Part shown: one piece after another, positions 1 to 9,165 of the stretch | How the letters are laid out: each line of letters starts with the position of its first letter | Position numbering within the stretch: the first letter of the stretch is position 1 | DNA from: Actinernus sp. WN-2022 | Lineage: Eukaryota; Cnidaria; Anthozoa; Actiniaria; Actinernidae | Length of the DNA stretch: 64,000 nucleotides | NCBI GenBank assembly: GCA_030867875.1 | Contig: JAOWCC010000936.1 | Location: forward strand, 16,128,095 to 16,192,094 | Direction of reading: 5' to 3' | Position numbers and translations under genes: made by a program | Notes under the pieces: model-generated | The model's database searches: none | What the model was told of the DNA's origin: nothing | What the model saw: only the letters and a program-made list of their open reading frames with translations

Positions 1-840
1 ATATGCTTCAAAATGATCTCAAACAATCTCCTGTTAGCTTCTGAACATCAATGGATTAAGTTGGAGAAAGAATTGAAGTAAAAATTAACATCATCAAAAA
101 TGTTCAAATCTGGCTTTTTGATTTCTGACAAAAACTAAAAACCACTCGATAATGCTTCAAAATGATATCAAACAATCTACTGTTAGCTTCAGAACATGAA
201 TGGATTAAGTTGGAGAAAGAATTGAACAAAAAATCAACATCTTCAAAAAATGGTCAAATCTGGATATTTTTTGCCAGACCGGGTAGGCGAAAAATCTTGG
301 ATTTCTGACAAAAATAAAAAAACCACTCAATATGCTTCAAAATGATCTCAAACAATCTCCTGTTAGCTTCTGAACATCAATGGATTAAGTTGGAGAAAGA
401 ATTGAAGTAAAAATTAACATCATCAAAAATGGTCAAATCTGGATTTTTGATTTCTGACAAAAACTAAAAACCACTCGATAATGCTTCAAAATGATATCAA
501 ACAATCTCCTGTTAGCTTCAGAACATGAATGGATTAAGTTGGAGAAAGAATTGAACAAAAAATCAACATCTTCAAAAAATGGTCAAATCTGAATATTTTT
601 TGCCACACCGGGTAGGCGAAAAATCTTGGATTTCTGACAAAAATAAAAAAAACACTCAATATGCTTCAAAATGATCTCAAACAATCTCCTGTTAGCTTCT
701 GAACATCAATGGATTAAGTTGGAGAAAGAATTGAAGTAAAAATTAACATCATCAAAAATGGTCAAATCTGGCTTTTTGATTTCTGACAAAAACTAAAAAC
801 CACTCGATAATGCTTCAAAATGATATCAAACAATCTCCTG
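1..840 (+). repeat. Satellite block A1 (subfamily A, long and short monomers)
   Basis: Tandem monomers alternate between a full 180-bp form with GCCAGACCGGGTAGGCG and a short form of about 149 bp lacking that segment. The block corresponds to about 8297-9130 and 17197-18030 (offset near 8296), including the shared variants AAAATGTTCAAATC near 110 and GCCACACCGGG near 602. It is therefore the truncated right part of an older copy of the large A+B unit. No gene is seen. Confidence 0.95.
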
Positions 841-1904
841 GTTGCTTCAGAACATGAAAAGATTAAGTTGTAGATAGAATTGAAGAAGAAATTTATATCT
901 TCAGAAATGGACAAATCTTATTTTTTTTTGGGCCAGACCGGGTGGGCGACAAATCTTGGATTTCTGACAAAAACTAAAAAGCACTAAATATGCTTCAGAA
1001 CATGAATGGAGAAAGTTGGAGAAATATTTTTTTTTAAAAATGTACATCTTCAAAATGGTCAAATCTGATTCTTTTTGGCCAAACCGCGTAGGCGAAAAAA
1101 TCTTGGATTTCTGACAAAAACAGAAAAAAACACTCAATATGCTTCAAAATGATCTCAAACAATCTCCTGGTAGCTTCAGAACATGAATGGATTAAGTTGG
1201 AGAAAGAATTGAAGAAACAAATCAACATCTTCAAACATGGTCAAATCTGATTTTTTTGGACAGACCGGGTAGGCAAAACATCTTGGATTCCAGACAAAAA
1301 CTCAAAAAACACTCAATACGCTTCAAAATGATCTCAAACAATCTCCTGGTTGCTTCAGAACATGAATGGATTAAGTTGGAGAAAGAATTGAAGAAGAAAT
1401 TTATATCTTCAAAAATGGACAAATCTTGATTTTTTTTTTGGGCCAGACCGGCTAGGCGAAAAATCTTGGATTTCTGACAAAAACTGAAAAAAACACTCAA
1501 TACGCTTCAAAATGATCTCAAACAATCTCCTGGTTGCTTCAGAACATGAATGGATTAAGTTGGAGAAAAAATTGAAGAAAAAAAATCAACATCTTTAAAA
1601 ATTGCAAATCTGATTTTTTTTGGCCAGACCGGGTAGGCGAAAAATCTTGGATTCCTGACAAAGAGTAAAAAACACTCAATATGCTTCAAAATAATCTCAA
1701 ACAATCTCCTGGTAGCTTCAGAACATGAATGGATTAAGTTGGAGAAAGAATTGAAGAAGAAATTTATATCTTCAAAAATGGACAAACCTTGATTTTTTTT
1801 TGGCCAGACCGGGTGGGCGACAAATCTTGGATTTCTGACAAAAACTAAAAAGCACTAAATATGCTTCAGGACATGAATGGATTAAGTTGGAGAAAGAATT
1901 GAAG
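841..1904 (+). repeat. Satellite block B1 (subfamily B, short block)
   Basis: Monomers carry B markers: CCTGGTTGCTTCAG, ATTCCAGACAAAAACTC, CAATACGC and runs of 7 to 10 T before GGCCAGACC. The block begins inside a monomer whose left part is A and ends inside one that turns back to A at GAATTGAAG/TAAAAATTAAC near 1904. It matches parts of 9310-10345 and 19612-20450 with internal losses, so it is a shortened copy of the start of the larger B blocks. No gene is seen. Confidence 0.93.
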
Positions 1905-2430
1905 TAAAAATTAACATCATCAAAAATGGTCAAATCTGGATTTTTGATTTCTGACAAAAACTAAAAACCACTCGATAATGTTTCAAAATGATATCAAACA
2001 ATCTCCTGTTAGCTTCAGAACATGAATGGATTAAGTTGGAGAAAGAATTTAACAAAAAATCAACATCTTCAAAAAATGGTCAAATCTGGATATTTTTTGC
2101 CAGACCGGGTAGGCGAAAAATCTTGGATTTCTGACAAAAATAAAAAAAACACTCAATATGCTTCAAAATGATCTCAAACAATCTCCTGTTAGCTTCTGAA
2201 CATCAATGGATTAAGTTGGAGAAAGAATTGAAGTAAAAATTAACATCATCAAAAATGGTCAAATCTGGCTTTTTGATTTCTGACAAAAACTAAAAACCAC
2301 TCGATAATGCTTCAAAATGATATCAAACAATCTCCTGGTAGCTTCAGAACATGAATGGATTAAGTTGGAGAAAGAATTGAAGAAAAAATTAACATCATCA
2401 AAAATGGTCAAATCTGGATTTTTTTAGCCA

Positions 2431-2670
2431 GTGTCTATCCTTCATAACACACACCTGAATATCTGCTTCCTTTCTCGACACCTTCATAACACGTACCTCA
2501 ATATCTTCCTGTCTCCACACATCAGAAGCAGTGTCTATCTTGTTTAGATGAGTTACGTTGTCAGGTCACAGGAACTCCATGGCCAGTAGGTACATATCCT
2601 ATCGAGATATCGATATCGTTTAGAAGTTTATTCTGCATTTAAGGTACCGACCATTATGATAATTAGTAGA
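2431..2670 (+). repeat. 240-bp passenger element, copy 1
   Basis: Non-satellite sequence between satellite ...TTTTTTTAGCCA and GACCGGGTAGGC.... It starts GTGTCTATCC and ends AATTAGTAGA. Inside are a diverged 42-bp tandem duplication (CCTTCATAACAC at 2439 and 2481), a second CAGTGTCTATC at 2529 (100 bp after the one at 2429), and a perfect 12-bp palindrome GATATCGATATC at 2606-2617. No terminal inverted repeat, tail or coding capacity is seen. The only candidate target duplication is AG. It lies 55 bp left of MITE copy 1. The family is not recognised. Confidence 0.9.
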
Positions 2671-2874
2671 GACCGGGTAGGCAAATAATCTTGGATTTCT
2701 TACAAAAATAAAAAAACACTCAATACTCAAGCATGTTAAGGCCTGGTTCATTTAAGGGAAAATAGATGTACGTTAAAAAATGTTTTCTGACAGAAAAAAC
2801 AGTTTAAACAAAAACTAATTACACCGTAATACTAATATCAACTTCCTTAATTTGTTAAGTGGATGGCTGTCGTA

Positions 2875-2907
2875 TCACGTGATCGATGACGTCATAATTA
2901 TATAAAA
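2875..2907 (+). promoter_or_regulatory. Promoter-like motif cluster in MITE copy 1 (E-box, CRE, TATA)
   Basis: Within 33 bp lie TCACGTGA (2875-2882), a perfect TGACGTCA (2887-2894) and TATATAAAA (2899-2907). CACGTG is the canonical site for bHLH and bHLH-ZIP factors and TGACGTCA is the full CREB/ATF site. The spacing resembles an RNA polymerase II core promoter firing rightward, but no gene follows and activity is unproven. The same cluster is at 7167-7199 and 16067-16099. Confidence 0.4.
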
Positions 2908-3051
2908 TCGTTTAAGTGAAATGCGGCTGCGACGATAACATATGAATATAAAGTAACCCTGCTAAAACATTACTCCTCCCGCAGTGTTTCCGATCACGCT
3001 TAGAAAACATGACTATCATGTAAAGATAAGGAGATATTAAGGGTACAAAAA

Positions 3052-3061
3052 GTCACGTGAC
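3052..3061. promoter_or_regulatory. Palindromic E-box in MITE copy 1
   Basis: GTCACGTGAC is a perfect 10-bp palindrome around CACGTG. Equivalent sites lie 4292 bp (copy 2) and 13192 bp (copy 3) to the right. Binding is not shown. Confidence 0.35.
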
Positions 3062-3228
3062 CTATTTTGCATATGTTCGCCTTAATTACTCGTTAACGAA
3101 ACATTGTAGTCATCTTTTCTAAGTTGATTTAGGTAAAAGGTTTCAACCTTAACTAAACATATCCACTCATCATCCTAGCTGTTTTAAACTCGGAGCCGCG
3201 TTTTTGATTTACTGATTTCGTGTTCTAA

Positions 3229-3248
3229 GTCACGTGACTGACCACGTG
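3229..3248. promoter_or_regulatory. Paired E-boxes in MITE copy 1
   Basis: GTCACGTGAC (3229-3238) is followed by a second CACGTG at 3243-3248, with 12 bp between the starts of the two cores. With the sites at 2876 and 3054 this gives four CACGTG boxes in 682 bp, far above chance for AT-rich DNA. The arrangement recurs in the other two copies. Confidence 0.4.
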
Positions 3249-3532
3249 ACACGTTTTACTACACACAGACCACTTAAGGTAGTCAAGAATGACGATACCT
3301 ATTATCGTGAGAAATTTGGCGTACTTACCATACTAGGCTGTGCTGAAATAAGGAAAACAGTTTTTACCAAAAAATTGACCCCTGAACCAGGCCTTAACAT
3401 GCTTGAGTATGCTTCAAAATGATCTCAAACAATCTCCTGTTAGCTTCAGAACATGAATGGATTAAGTTGGAGAAAGAATTGAACAAAAAATCAACATAAT
3501 TCAAAAATGGTCAAATCTGGATTTTTTAGCCA

Positions 3533-3772
3533 GTGTCTATCCTTCATAACACACACCTGAATATCTGCTTCCTTTCTCGACACCTTCATAACACGTACCT
3601 CAATATCTTCCTGTCTCCACACATCAGAAGCAGTGTCTATCTTGTTTAGATGAGTTACGTTGTCAGGTCACAGGAACTCCATGGCCAGTAGGTACATATC
3701 CTATCGAGATATCGATATCGTTTAGAAGTTTATTCTGCATTTAAGGTACCGACCATTATGATAATTAGTAGA
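3533..3772 (+). repeat. 240-bp passenger element, copy 2
   Basis: Same element and insertion point as the other copies. The left flank has the diagnostic CATAATTCAAAAATGG and only six T before AGCCA. It lies 125 bp right of MITE copy 1, so copies 1 and 2 bracket the MITE. The right flank reads AAATAATCTTGGATTTCTTAC. Confidence 0.9.
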
Positions 3773-4457
3773 GACCGGGTAGGCAAATAATCTTGGATTT
3801 CTTACAAAAATAAAAAAACACTCAATATGCTTCAAAATGATATCAAACAATCTCCTGTTAGCTTCAGAACATGAATGGATTAAGTTGGAGAAAGAATTGA
3901 ACAAAAAATCAACATCTTCAAAAAATGGTCAAATCTGGATATTTTTTGCCAGACCGGGTAGGCGAAAAATCTTGGATTTCTGACAAAAATAAAAAAAACA
4001 CTCAATATGCTTCAAAATGATATCAAACAATCTCCTGTCAGCTTCAGAACATGAATGGATTAAGTTGGAGAAAGAATTGAACAAAAAATCAACATCTTCA
4101 AAAAATGGTCAAATCTGGATATTTTTTGCCAGACCGGGTAGGCGAAAAATCTTGGATTTCTGACAAAAATAAAAAAACCACTCAATATGCTTCAAAATGA
4201 TCTCAAACAATCTCCTGGTAGCTTCTGAACATCAATGGATTAAGTTGGAGAAAGAATTGAAGTAAAAATTAACATCATCAAAAATGGTCAAATCTGGCTT
4301 TTTGATTTCTGACAAAAACTAAAAACCACTCGATAATGCTTCAAAATGATATCAAACAATCTCCTGGTAGCTTCAGAACATGTGGATTAAGTTGGAGAAA
4401 GAATTGAAGAAAAAATTAACATCATCAAAAATGGTCAAATCTGGATTTTTTTAGCCA

Positions 4458-4697
4458 GTGTCTATCCTTCATAACACACACCTGAATATCTGCTTCCTTT
4501 CTCGACACCTTCATAACACGTACCTCAATATCTTCCTGTCTCCACACATCAGAAGCAGTGTCTATCTTGTTTAGATGAGTTACGTTGTCAGGTCACAGGA
4601 ACTCCATGGCCAGTAGGTACATATCCTATCGAGATATCGATATCGTTTAGAAGTTTATTCTGCATTTAAGGTACCGACCATTATGATAATTAGTAGA
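4458..4697 (+). repeat. 240-bp passenger element, copy 3
   Basis: Same element in a short A monomer. The left monomer has lost three bases (GAACATGTGGATTAAG near 4377) and the right flank has AAATAACCTTGG (T to C). No MITE is adjacent. Confidence 0.9.
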
Positions 4698-5469
4698 GAC
4701 CGGGTAGGCAAATAACCTTGGATTTCTTACAAAAATAAAAAAACACTCAATATGCTTCAAAATGATCTCAAACAATCTCCTGGTAGCTTCAGAACATGAA
4801 TGGATTAAGTTGGAGAAAGAATTGAACAAAAAATCAACATGTTCAAAAAATGGTCAAATCTGGATATTTTTTGCCAGACCGGGTAGGCGAAAAATCTTGG
4901 ATTTCTGACAAAAATAAAAAAACACTCAATATGCTTCAAAATGATATCAAACAATCTCCTGTTAGCTTCAGAACATGAATGGATTAAGTTGGAGAAAGAA
5001 TTGAACAAAAAATCAACATCTTCAAAAAATGGTCAAATCTGGATATTTTTTGCCAGACCGGGTAGGCGAAAAATCTTGGATTTCTGACAAAAATAAAAAA
5101 AACACTCAATATGCTTCAAAATGATATCAAACAATCTCCTGTCAGCTTCAGAACATGAATGGATTAAGTTGGAGAAAGAATTGAACAAAAAATCAACATC
5201 TTAAAAAAATGGTGAAATCTGGATATTTTTGCCAGACCGGGTAGGCGAAAAATCTTGGATTTCTGACAAAAATAAAAAAACCACTCAATATGCTTCAAAA
5301 TGATCTCAAACAATCTCCTGTTAGCTTCAGAACATCAATGGATTAAGTTGGAGAAAGAATTGAAGTAAAAATTAACATCTTAAAAAAATGGTCAAATCTG
5401 AATATTTTTTGCCAGACCGGGTAGGCGAAAAATCTTGGATTTCTGACAAAAATAAAAAAACCACTCAAT

Positions 5470-6456
5470 ATGCTTCAAAATGATCTCAAACAATCTCCTG
5501 TTAGCTTCTGAACATCAATGGATTAAGTTGGAGAAAGAATTGAAGTAAAAATTAACATCATCAAAAATGGTCAAATCTGGATTTTTGATTTCTGACAAAA
5601 ACTAAAAACCACTCGATAATGCTTCAAAATGATATCAAACAATCTACTGTTAGCTTCAGAACATGAATGGATTAAGTTGGAGAAAGAATTGAACAAAAAA
5701 TCAACATCTTCAAAAAATGGTCAAATCTGGATATTTTTTGCCAGACCGGGTAGGCGAAAAATCTTGGATTTCTGACAAAAATAAAAAAACCACTCAATAT
5801 GCTTCAAAATGATCTCAAACAATCTCCTGTTAGCTTCTGAACATCAATGGATTAAGTTGGAGAAAGAATTGAAGTAAAAATTAACATCATCAAAAATGGT
5901 CAAATCTGGATTTTTGATTTCTGACAAAAACTAAAAACCACTCGATAATGCTTCAAAATGATATCAAACAATCTACTGTTAGCTTCAGAACATGAATGGA
6001 TTAAGTTGGAGAAAGAATTGAACAAAAAATCAACATCTTCAAAAAATGGTCAAATCTGGATATTTTTTGCCAGACCGGGTAGGCGAAAAATCTTGGATTT
6101 CTGACAAAAATAAAAAAACCACTCAATATGCTTCAAAATGATCTCAAACAATCTCCTGTTAGCTTCTGAACATCAATGGATTAAGTTGGAGAAAGAATTG
6201 AAGTAAAAATTAACATCATCAAAAATGGTCAAATCTGGATTTTTGATTTCTGACAAAAACTAAAAACCACTCGATAATGCTTCAAAATGATATCAAACAA
6301 TCTCCTGTTAGCTTCAGAACATGAATGGTTTAAGTTGGAGAAAGAATTGAACAAAAAATCAACATCTTCAAAAAATGGTCAAATCTGAATATTTTTTGCC
6401 AGACCGGGTAGGCGAAAAATCTTGGATTTCTGACAAAAATAAAAAAACCACTCAAT
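5470..6456 (+). repeat. 329-bp dimer array (three units)
   Basis: ATGCTTC monomer starts of the long class recur at 5470, 5799, 6128 and 6457, exactly 329 bp apart. Each unit is one 180-bp class plus one 149-bp class monomer. This is the clearest small higher-order repeat in the window; the same long-short order recurs elsewhere in the A blocks. Confidence 0.9.
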
Positions 6457-6722
6457 ATGCTTCAAAATGATCTCAAACAATCTCCTGTTAGCTTCTGAAC
6501 ATCAATGGATTAAGTTGGAGAAAGAATTGAAGAAAAAATTAACATCATCAAAAATGGTCAAATCTGGATTTCTGACAAAAACTAAAAACCACTCGATAAT
6601 GCTTCAAAATGATATCAAACAATCTCCTGTTAGCTTCAGAACATGAATGGATTAAGTTGGAGAAAGAATTGAAGAAAAAATTAACATCATCAAAAATGAT
6701 CAAATCTGGATTTTTTTAGCCA

Positions 6723-6962
6723 GTGTCTATCCTTCATAACACACACCTGAATATCTGCTTCCTTTCTCGACACCTTCATAACACGTACCTCAATATCTTC
6801 CTGTCTCCACACATCAGAAGCAGTGTCTATCTTGTTTAGATGAGTTACGTTGTCAGGTCACAGGAACTCCATGGCCAGTAGGTACATATCCTATCGAGAT
6901 ATCGATATCGTTTAGAAGTTTATTCTGCATTTAAGGTACCGACCATTATGATAATTAGTAGA
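6723..6962 (+). repeat. 240-bp passenger element, copy 4
   Basis: Left member of the second MITE cassette, 55 bp before MITE copy 2. The left flank carries AAAATGATCAAATC (G to A), shared only with copy 6. Confidence 0.9.
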
Positions 6963-7017
6963 GACCGGGTAGGCAAATAATCTTGGATTTCTTACAAAAA
7001 TAAAAAAACACTCAATA

Positions 7018-7699
7018 CTCAAGCATGTTAAGGCCTGGTTCATTTAAGGGAAAATAGATGTACGTTAAAAAATGTTTTCTGACAGAAAAAACAGTTTAAA
7101 CAAAAACTAATTACACCGTAATACTAATATCAACTTCCTTAATTTGTTAAGTGGATGGCTGTCGTATCACGTGATCGATGACGTCATAATTATATAAAAT
7201 CGTTTAAGTGAAATGCGGCTGCGACGATAACATATGAATATAAAGTAACCCTGCTAAAACATTACTCCTCCCGCAGTGTTTCCGATCACGCTTAGAAAAC
7301 ATGACTATCATGTAAAGATAAGGAGATATTAAGGGTACAAAAAGTCACGTGACCTATTTTGCATATGTTCGCCTTAATTACTCGTTAACGAAACATTGTA
7401 GTCATCTTTTCTAAGTTGATTTAGGTAAAAGGTTTCAACCTTAACTAAACATATCCACTCATCATCCTAGCTGTTTTAAACTCGGAGCCGCGTTTTTGAT
7501 TTACTGATTTCGTGTTCTAAGTCACGTGACTGACCACGTGACACGTTTTACTACACACAGACCACTTAAGGTAGTCAAGAATGACGATACCTATTATCGT
7601 GAGAAATTTGGCGTACTTACCATACTAGGCTGTGCTGAAATAAGGAAAACAGTTTTTACCAAAAAATTGACCCCTGAACCAGGCCTTAACATGCTTGAG
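7018..7699. mobile_element. MITE-like element, copy 2 (682 bp)
   Basis: Same length, ends, internal motifs and TA-flanked insertion site (7016-7017 and 7700-7701) as copy 1, 4292 bp further on. The element is again bracketed by 240-bp elements at the same distances. Identical placement means co-amplification with the satellite, not a new insertion. No transposase is present. Confidence 0.88.
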
Positions 7700-7824
7700 T
7701 ATGCTTCAAAATGATCTCAAACAATCTCCTGTTAGCTTCAGAACATGAATGGATTAAGTTGGAGAAAGAATTGAACAAAAAATCAACATAATTCAAAAAT
7801 GGTCAAATCTGGATTTTTTAGCCA

Positions 7825-8064
7825 GTGTCTATCCTTCATAACACACACCTGAATATCTGCTTCCTTTCTCGACACCTTCATAACACGTACCTCCATATCT
7901 TCCTGTCTCCACACATCAGAAGCAGTGTCTATCTTGTTTAGATGAGTTACGTTGTCAGGTCACAGGAACTCCATGGCCAGTAGGTACATATCCTATCGAG
8001 ATATCGATATCGTTTAGAAGTTTATTCTGCATTTAAGGTACCGACCATTATGATAATTAGTAGA
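7825..8064 (+). repeat. 240-bp passenger element, copy 5
   Basis: Right member of the second MITE cassette, with the CATAATTC left flank of copy 2. It has an internal substitution at 7894 (CTCCATATC where the others noted have CTCAATATC). The right flank has the ordinary satellite TTCTGAC instead of TTCTTAC. Confidence 0.9.
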
Positions 8065-9165
8065 GACCGGGTAGGCAAATAATCTTGGATTTCTGACAAA
8101 AATAAAAAACCACTCAATATGCTTCAAAATGATCTCAAACAATCTCCTGTTAGCTTCAGAACATGAATGGATTAAGTTGGAGAAAGAATTGAACAAAAAA
8201 TCAACATCTTCAAAAAATGGTCAAATCTGGATATTTTTTGCCAGACCGGGTAGGCGAAAAGTCTTGGATTTCTGACAAAAATAAAAAACCCACTCAATAT
8301 GCTTCAAAATGATCTCAAACAATCTCCTGTTAGCTTCTGAACATCAATGGATTAAGTTGGAGAAAGAATTGAAGTAAAAATTAACATCATCAAAAATGTT
8401 CAAATCTGGCTTTTTGATTTCTGACAAAAACTAAAAACCACTCGATAATGCTTCAAAATGATATCAAACAATCTACTGTTAGCTTCAGAACATGAATGGA
8501 TTAAGTTGGAGAAAGAATTGAACAAAAAATCAACATCTTCAAAAAATGGTCAAATCTGGATATTTTTTGCCAGACCGGGTAGGCGAAAAATCTTGGATTT
8601 CTGACAAAAATAAAAAAACCACTCAATATGCTTCAAAATGATCTCAAACAATCTCCTGTTAGCTTCTGAACATCAATGGATTAAGTTGGAGAAAGAATTG
8701 AAGTAAAAATTAACATCAAAAATGGTCAAATCTGGATTTTTGATTTCTGACAAAAACTAAAAACCACTCGATAATGCTTCAAAATGATATCAAACAATCT
8801 CCTGTTAGCTTCAGAACATGAATGGATTAAGTTGGAGAAAGAATTGAACAAAAAATCAACATCTTCAAAAAATGGTCAAATCTGAATATTTTTTGCCACA
8901 CCGGGTAGGCGAAAAATCTTGGATTTCTGACAAAAATAAAAAAAACACTCAATATGCTTCAAAATGATCTCAAACAATCTCCTGTTAGCTTCTGAACATC
9001 AATGGATTAAGTTGGAGAAAGAATTGAAGTAAAAATTAACATCATCAAAAATGGTCAAATCTGGCTTTTTGATTTCTGACAAAAACTAAAAACCACTCGA
9101 TAATGCTTCAAAATGATATCAAACAATCTCCTGGTAGCTTCAGAACATGAATGGATTAAGTTGTA

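Larger units (their letters stand above)
2726..3407. mobile_element. MITE-like element, copy 1 (682 bp, TA target duplication)
   Basis: A 682-bp non-satellite insert with perfect 25-bp terminal inverted repeats at 2726-2750 and 3383-3407, starting CTCAAGCATGTTAAGGCC. It interrupts the satellite joint CACTCAATATGC: the left flank ends TA (2724-2725) and the right flank starts TA (3408-3409), while uninterrupted monomers have one TA. A TA duplication with inverted repeats is the known hallmark of Tc1/mariner-type elements; the superfamily is inferred from that alone. No transposase frame is present. The 62-codon frame from 3234 runs through the right repeat into satellite and is judged spurious. 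Confidence 0.88.
2431..3772 (+). repeat. Composite cassette 1: 240-bp element, MITE, 240-bp element
   Basis: A 1342-bp unit: 240-bp element, 55 bp of satellite, 682-bp MITE, 125 bp of satellite, 240-bp element. The satellite pieces are continuous in monomer phase, so the MITE sits in the joint between two monomers that each already carried a 240-bp element. Confidence 0.88.
6723..8064 (+). repeat. Composite cassette 2
   Basis: Same 1342-bp layout and internal spacings as cassette 1. It differs in its outer flanks (ATGATC on the left, TTCTGAC on the right), which ties it more closely to cassette 3. Confidence 0.88.
1905..9165 (+). repeat. Satellite block A2 (subfamily A with embedded elements)
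   Basis: Long (180 bp) and short (149 bp) subfamily A monomers, often in strict alternation. The array is interrupted by five 240-bp passenger elements and two 682-bp MITE-like elements, annotated separately. Long monomers in direct succession are visible at 3827, 4007 and 4187, exactly 180 bp apart; the next start is at 4336, a 149-bp step. The right boundary to subfamily B lies within one monomer near 9165, where GGATTAAGTTG is followed by TAGATAG. No gene is seen. Confidence 0.95.

Noticed and set aside
2431..2670. The 240-bp element as a SINE or a tRNA gene.
   Set aside because: No convincing A/B box pair, no A-rich tail and no clear target duplication were seen.
2726..3407. The MITE-like element as a piggyBac-type element because TTAA occurs near its ends.
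   Set aside because: TTAA lies inside the terminal repeat (GTTAAGG), not at the boundary. Comparison with empty sites places the boundary at a two-base TA.
3234..3422. 62-codon plus-strand frame repeated three times (also 7526-7714 and 16426-16614).
   Set aside because: It starts in the MITE interior, crosses the terminal inverted repeat and ends in satellite. The three copies are identical because the cassette was copied, so recurrence is not evidence of coding.
3940..3975. CENP-B box in the GCCAGACCGGGTAGGCG segment.
   Set aside because: Only CGGG is shared. The required TTCG half and the A three bases before CGGG are absent on this strand, and the reverse strand does not fit either.
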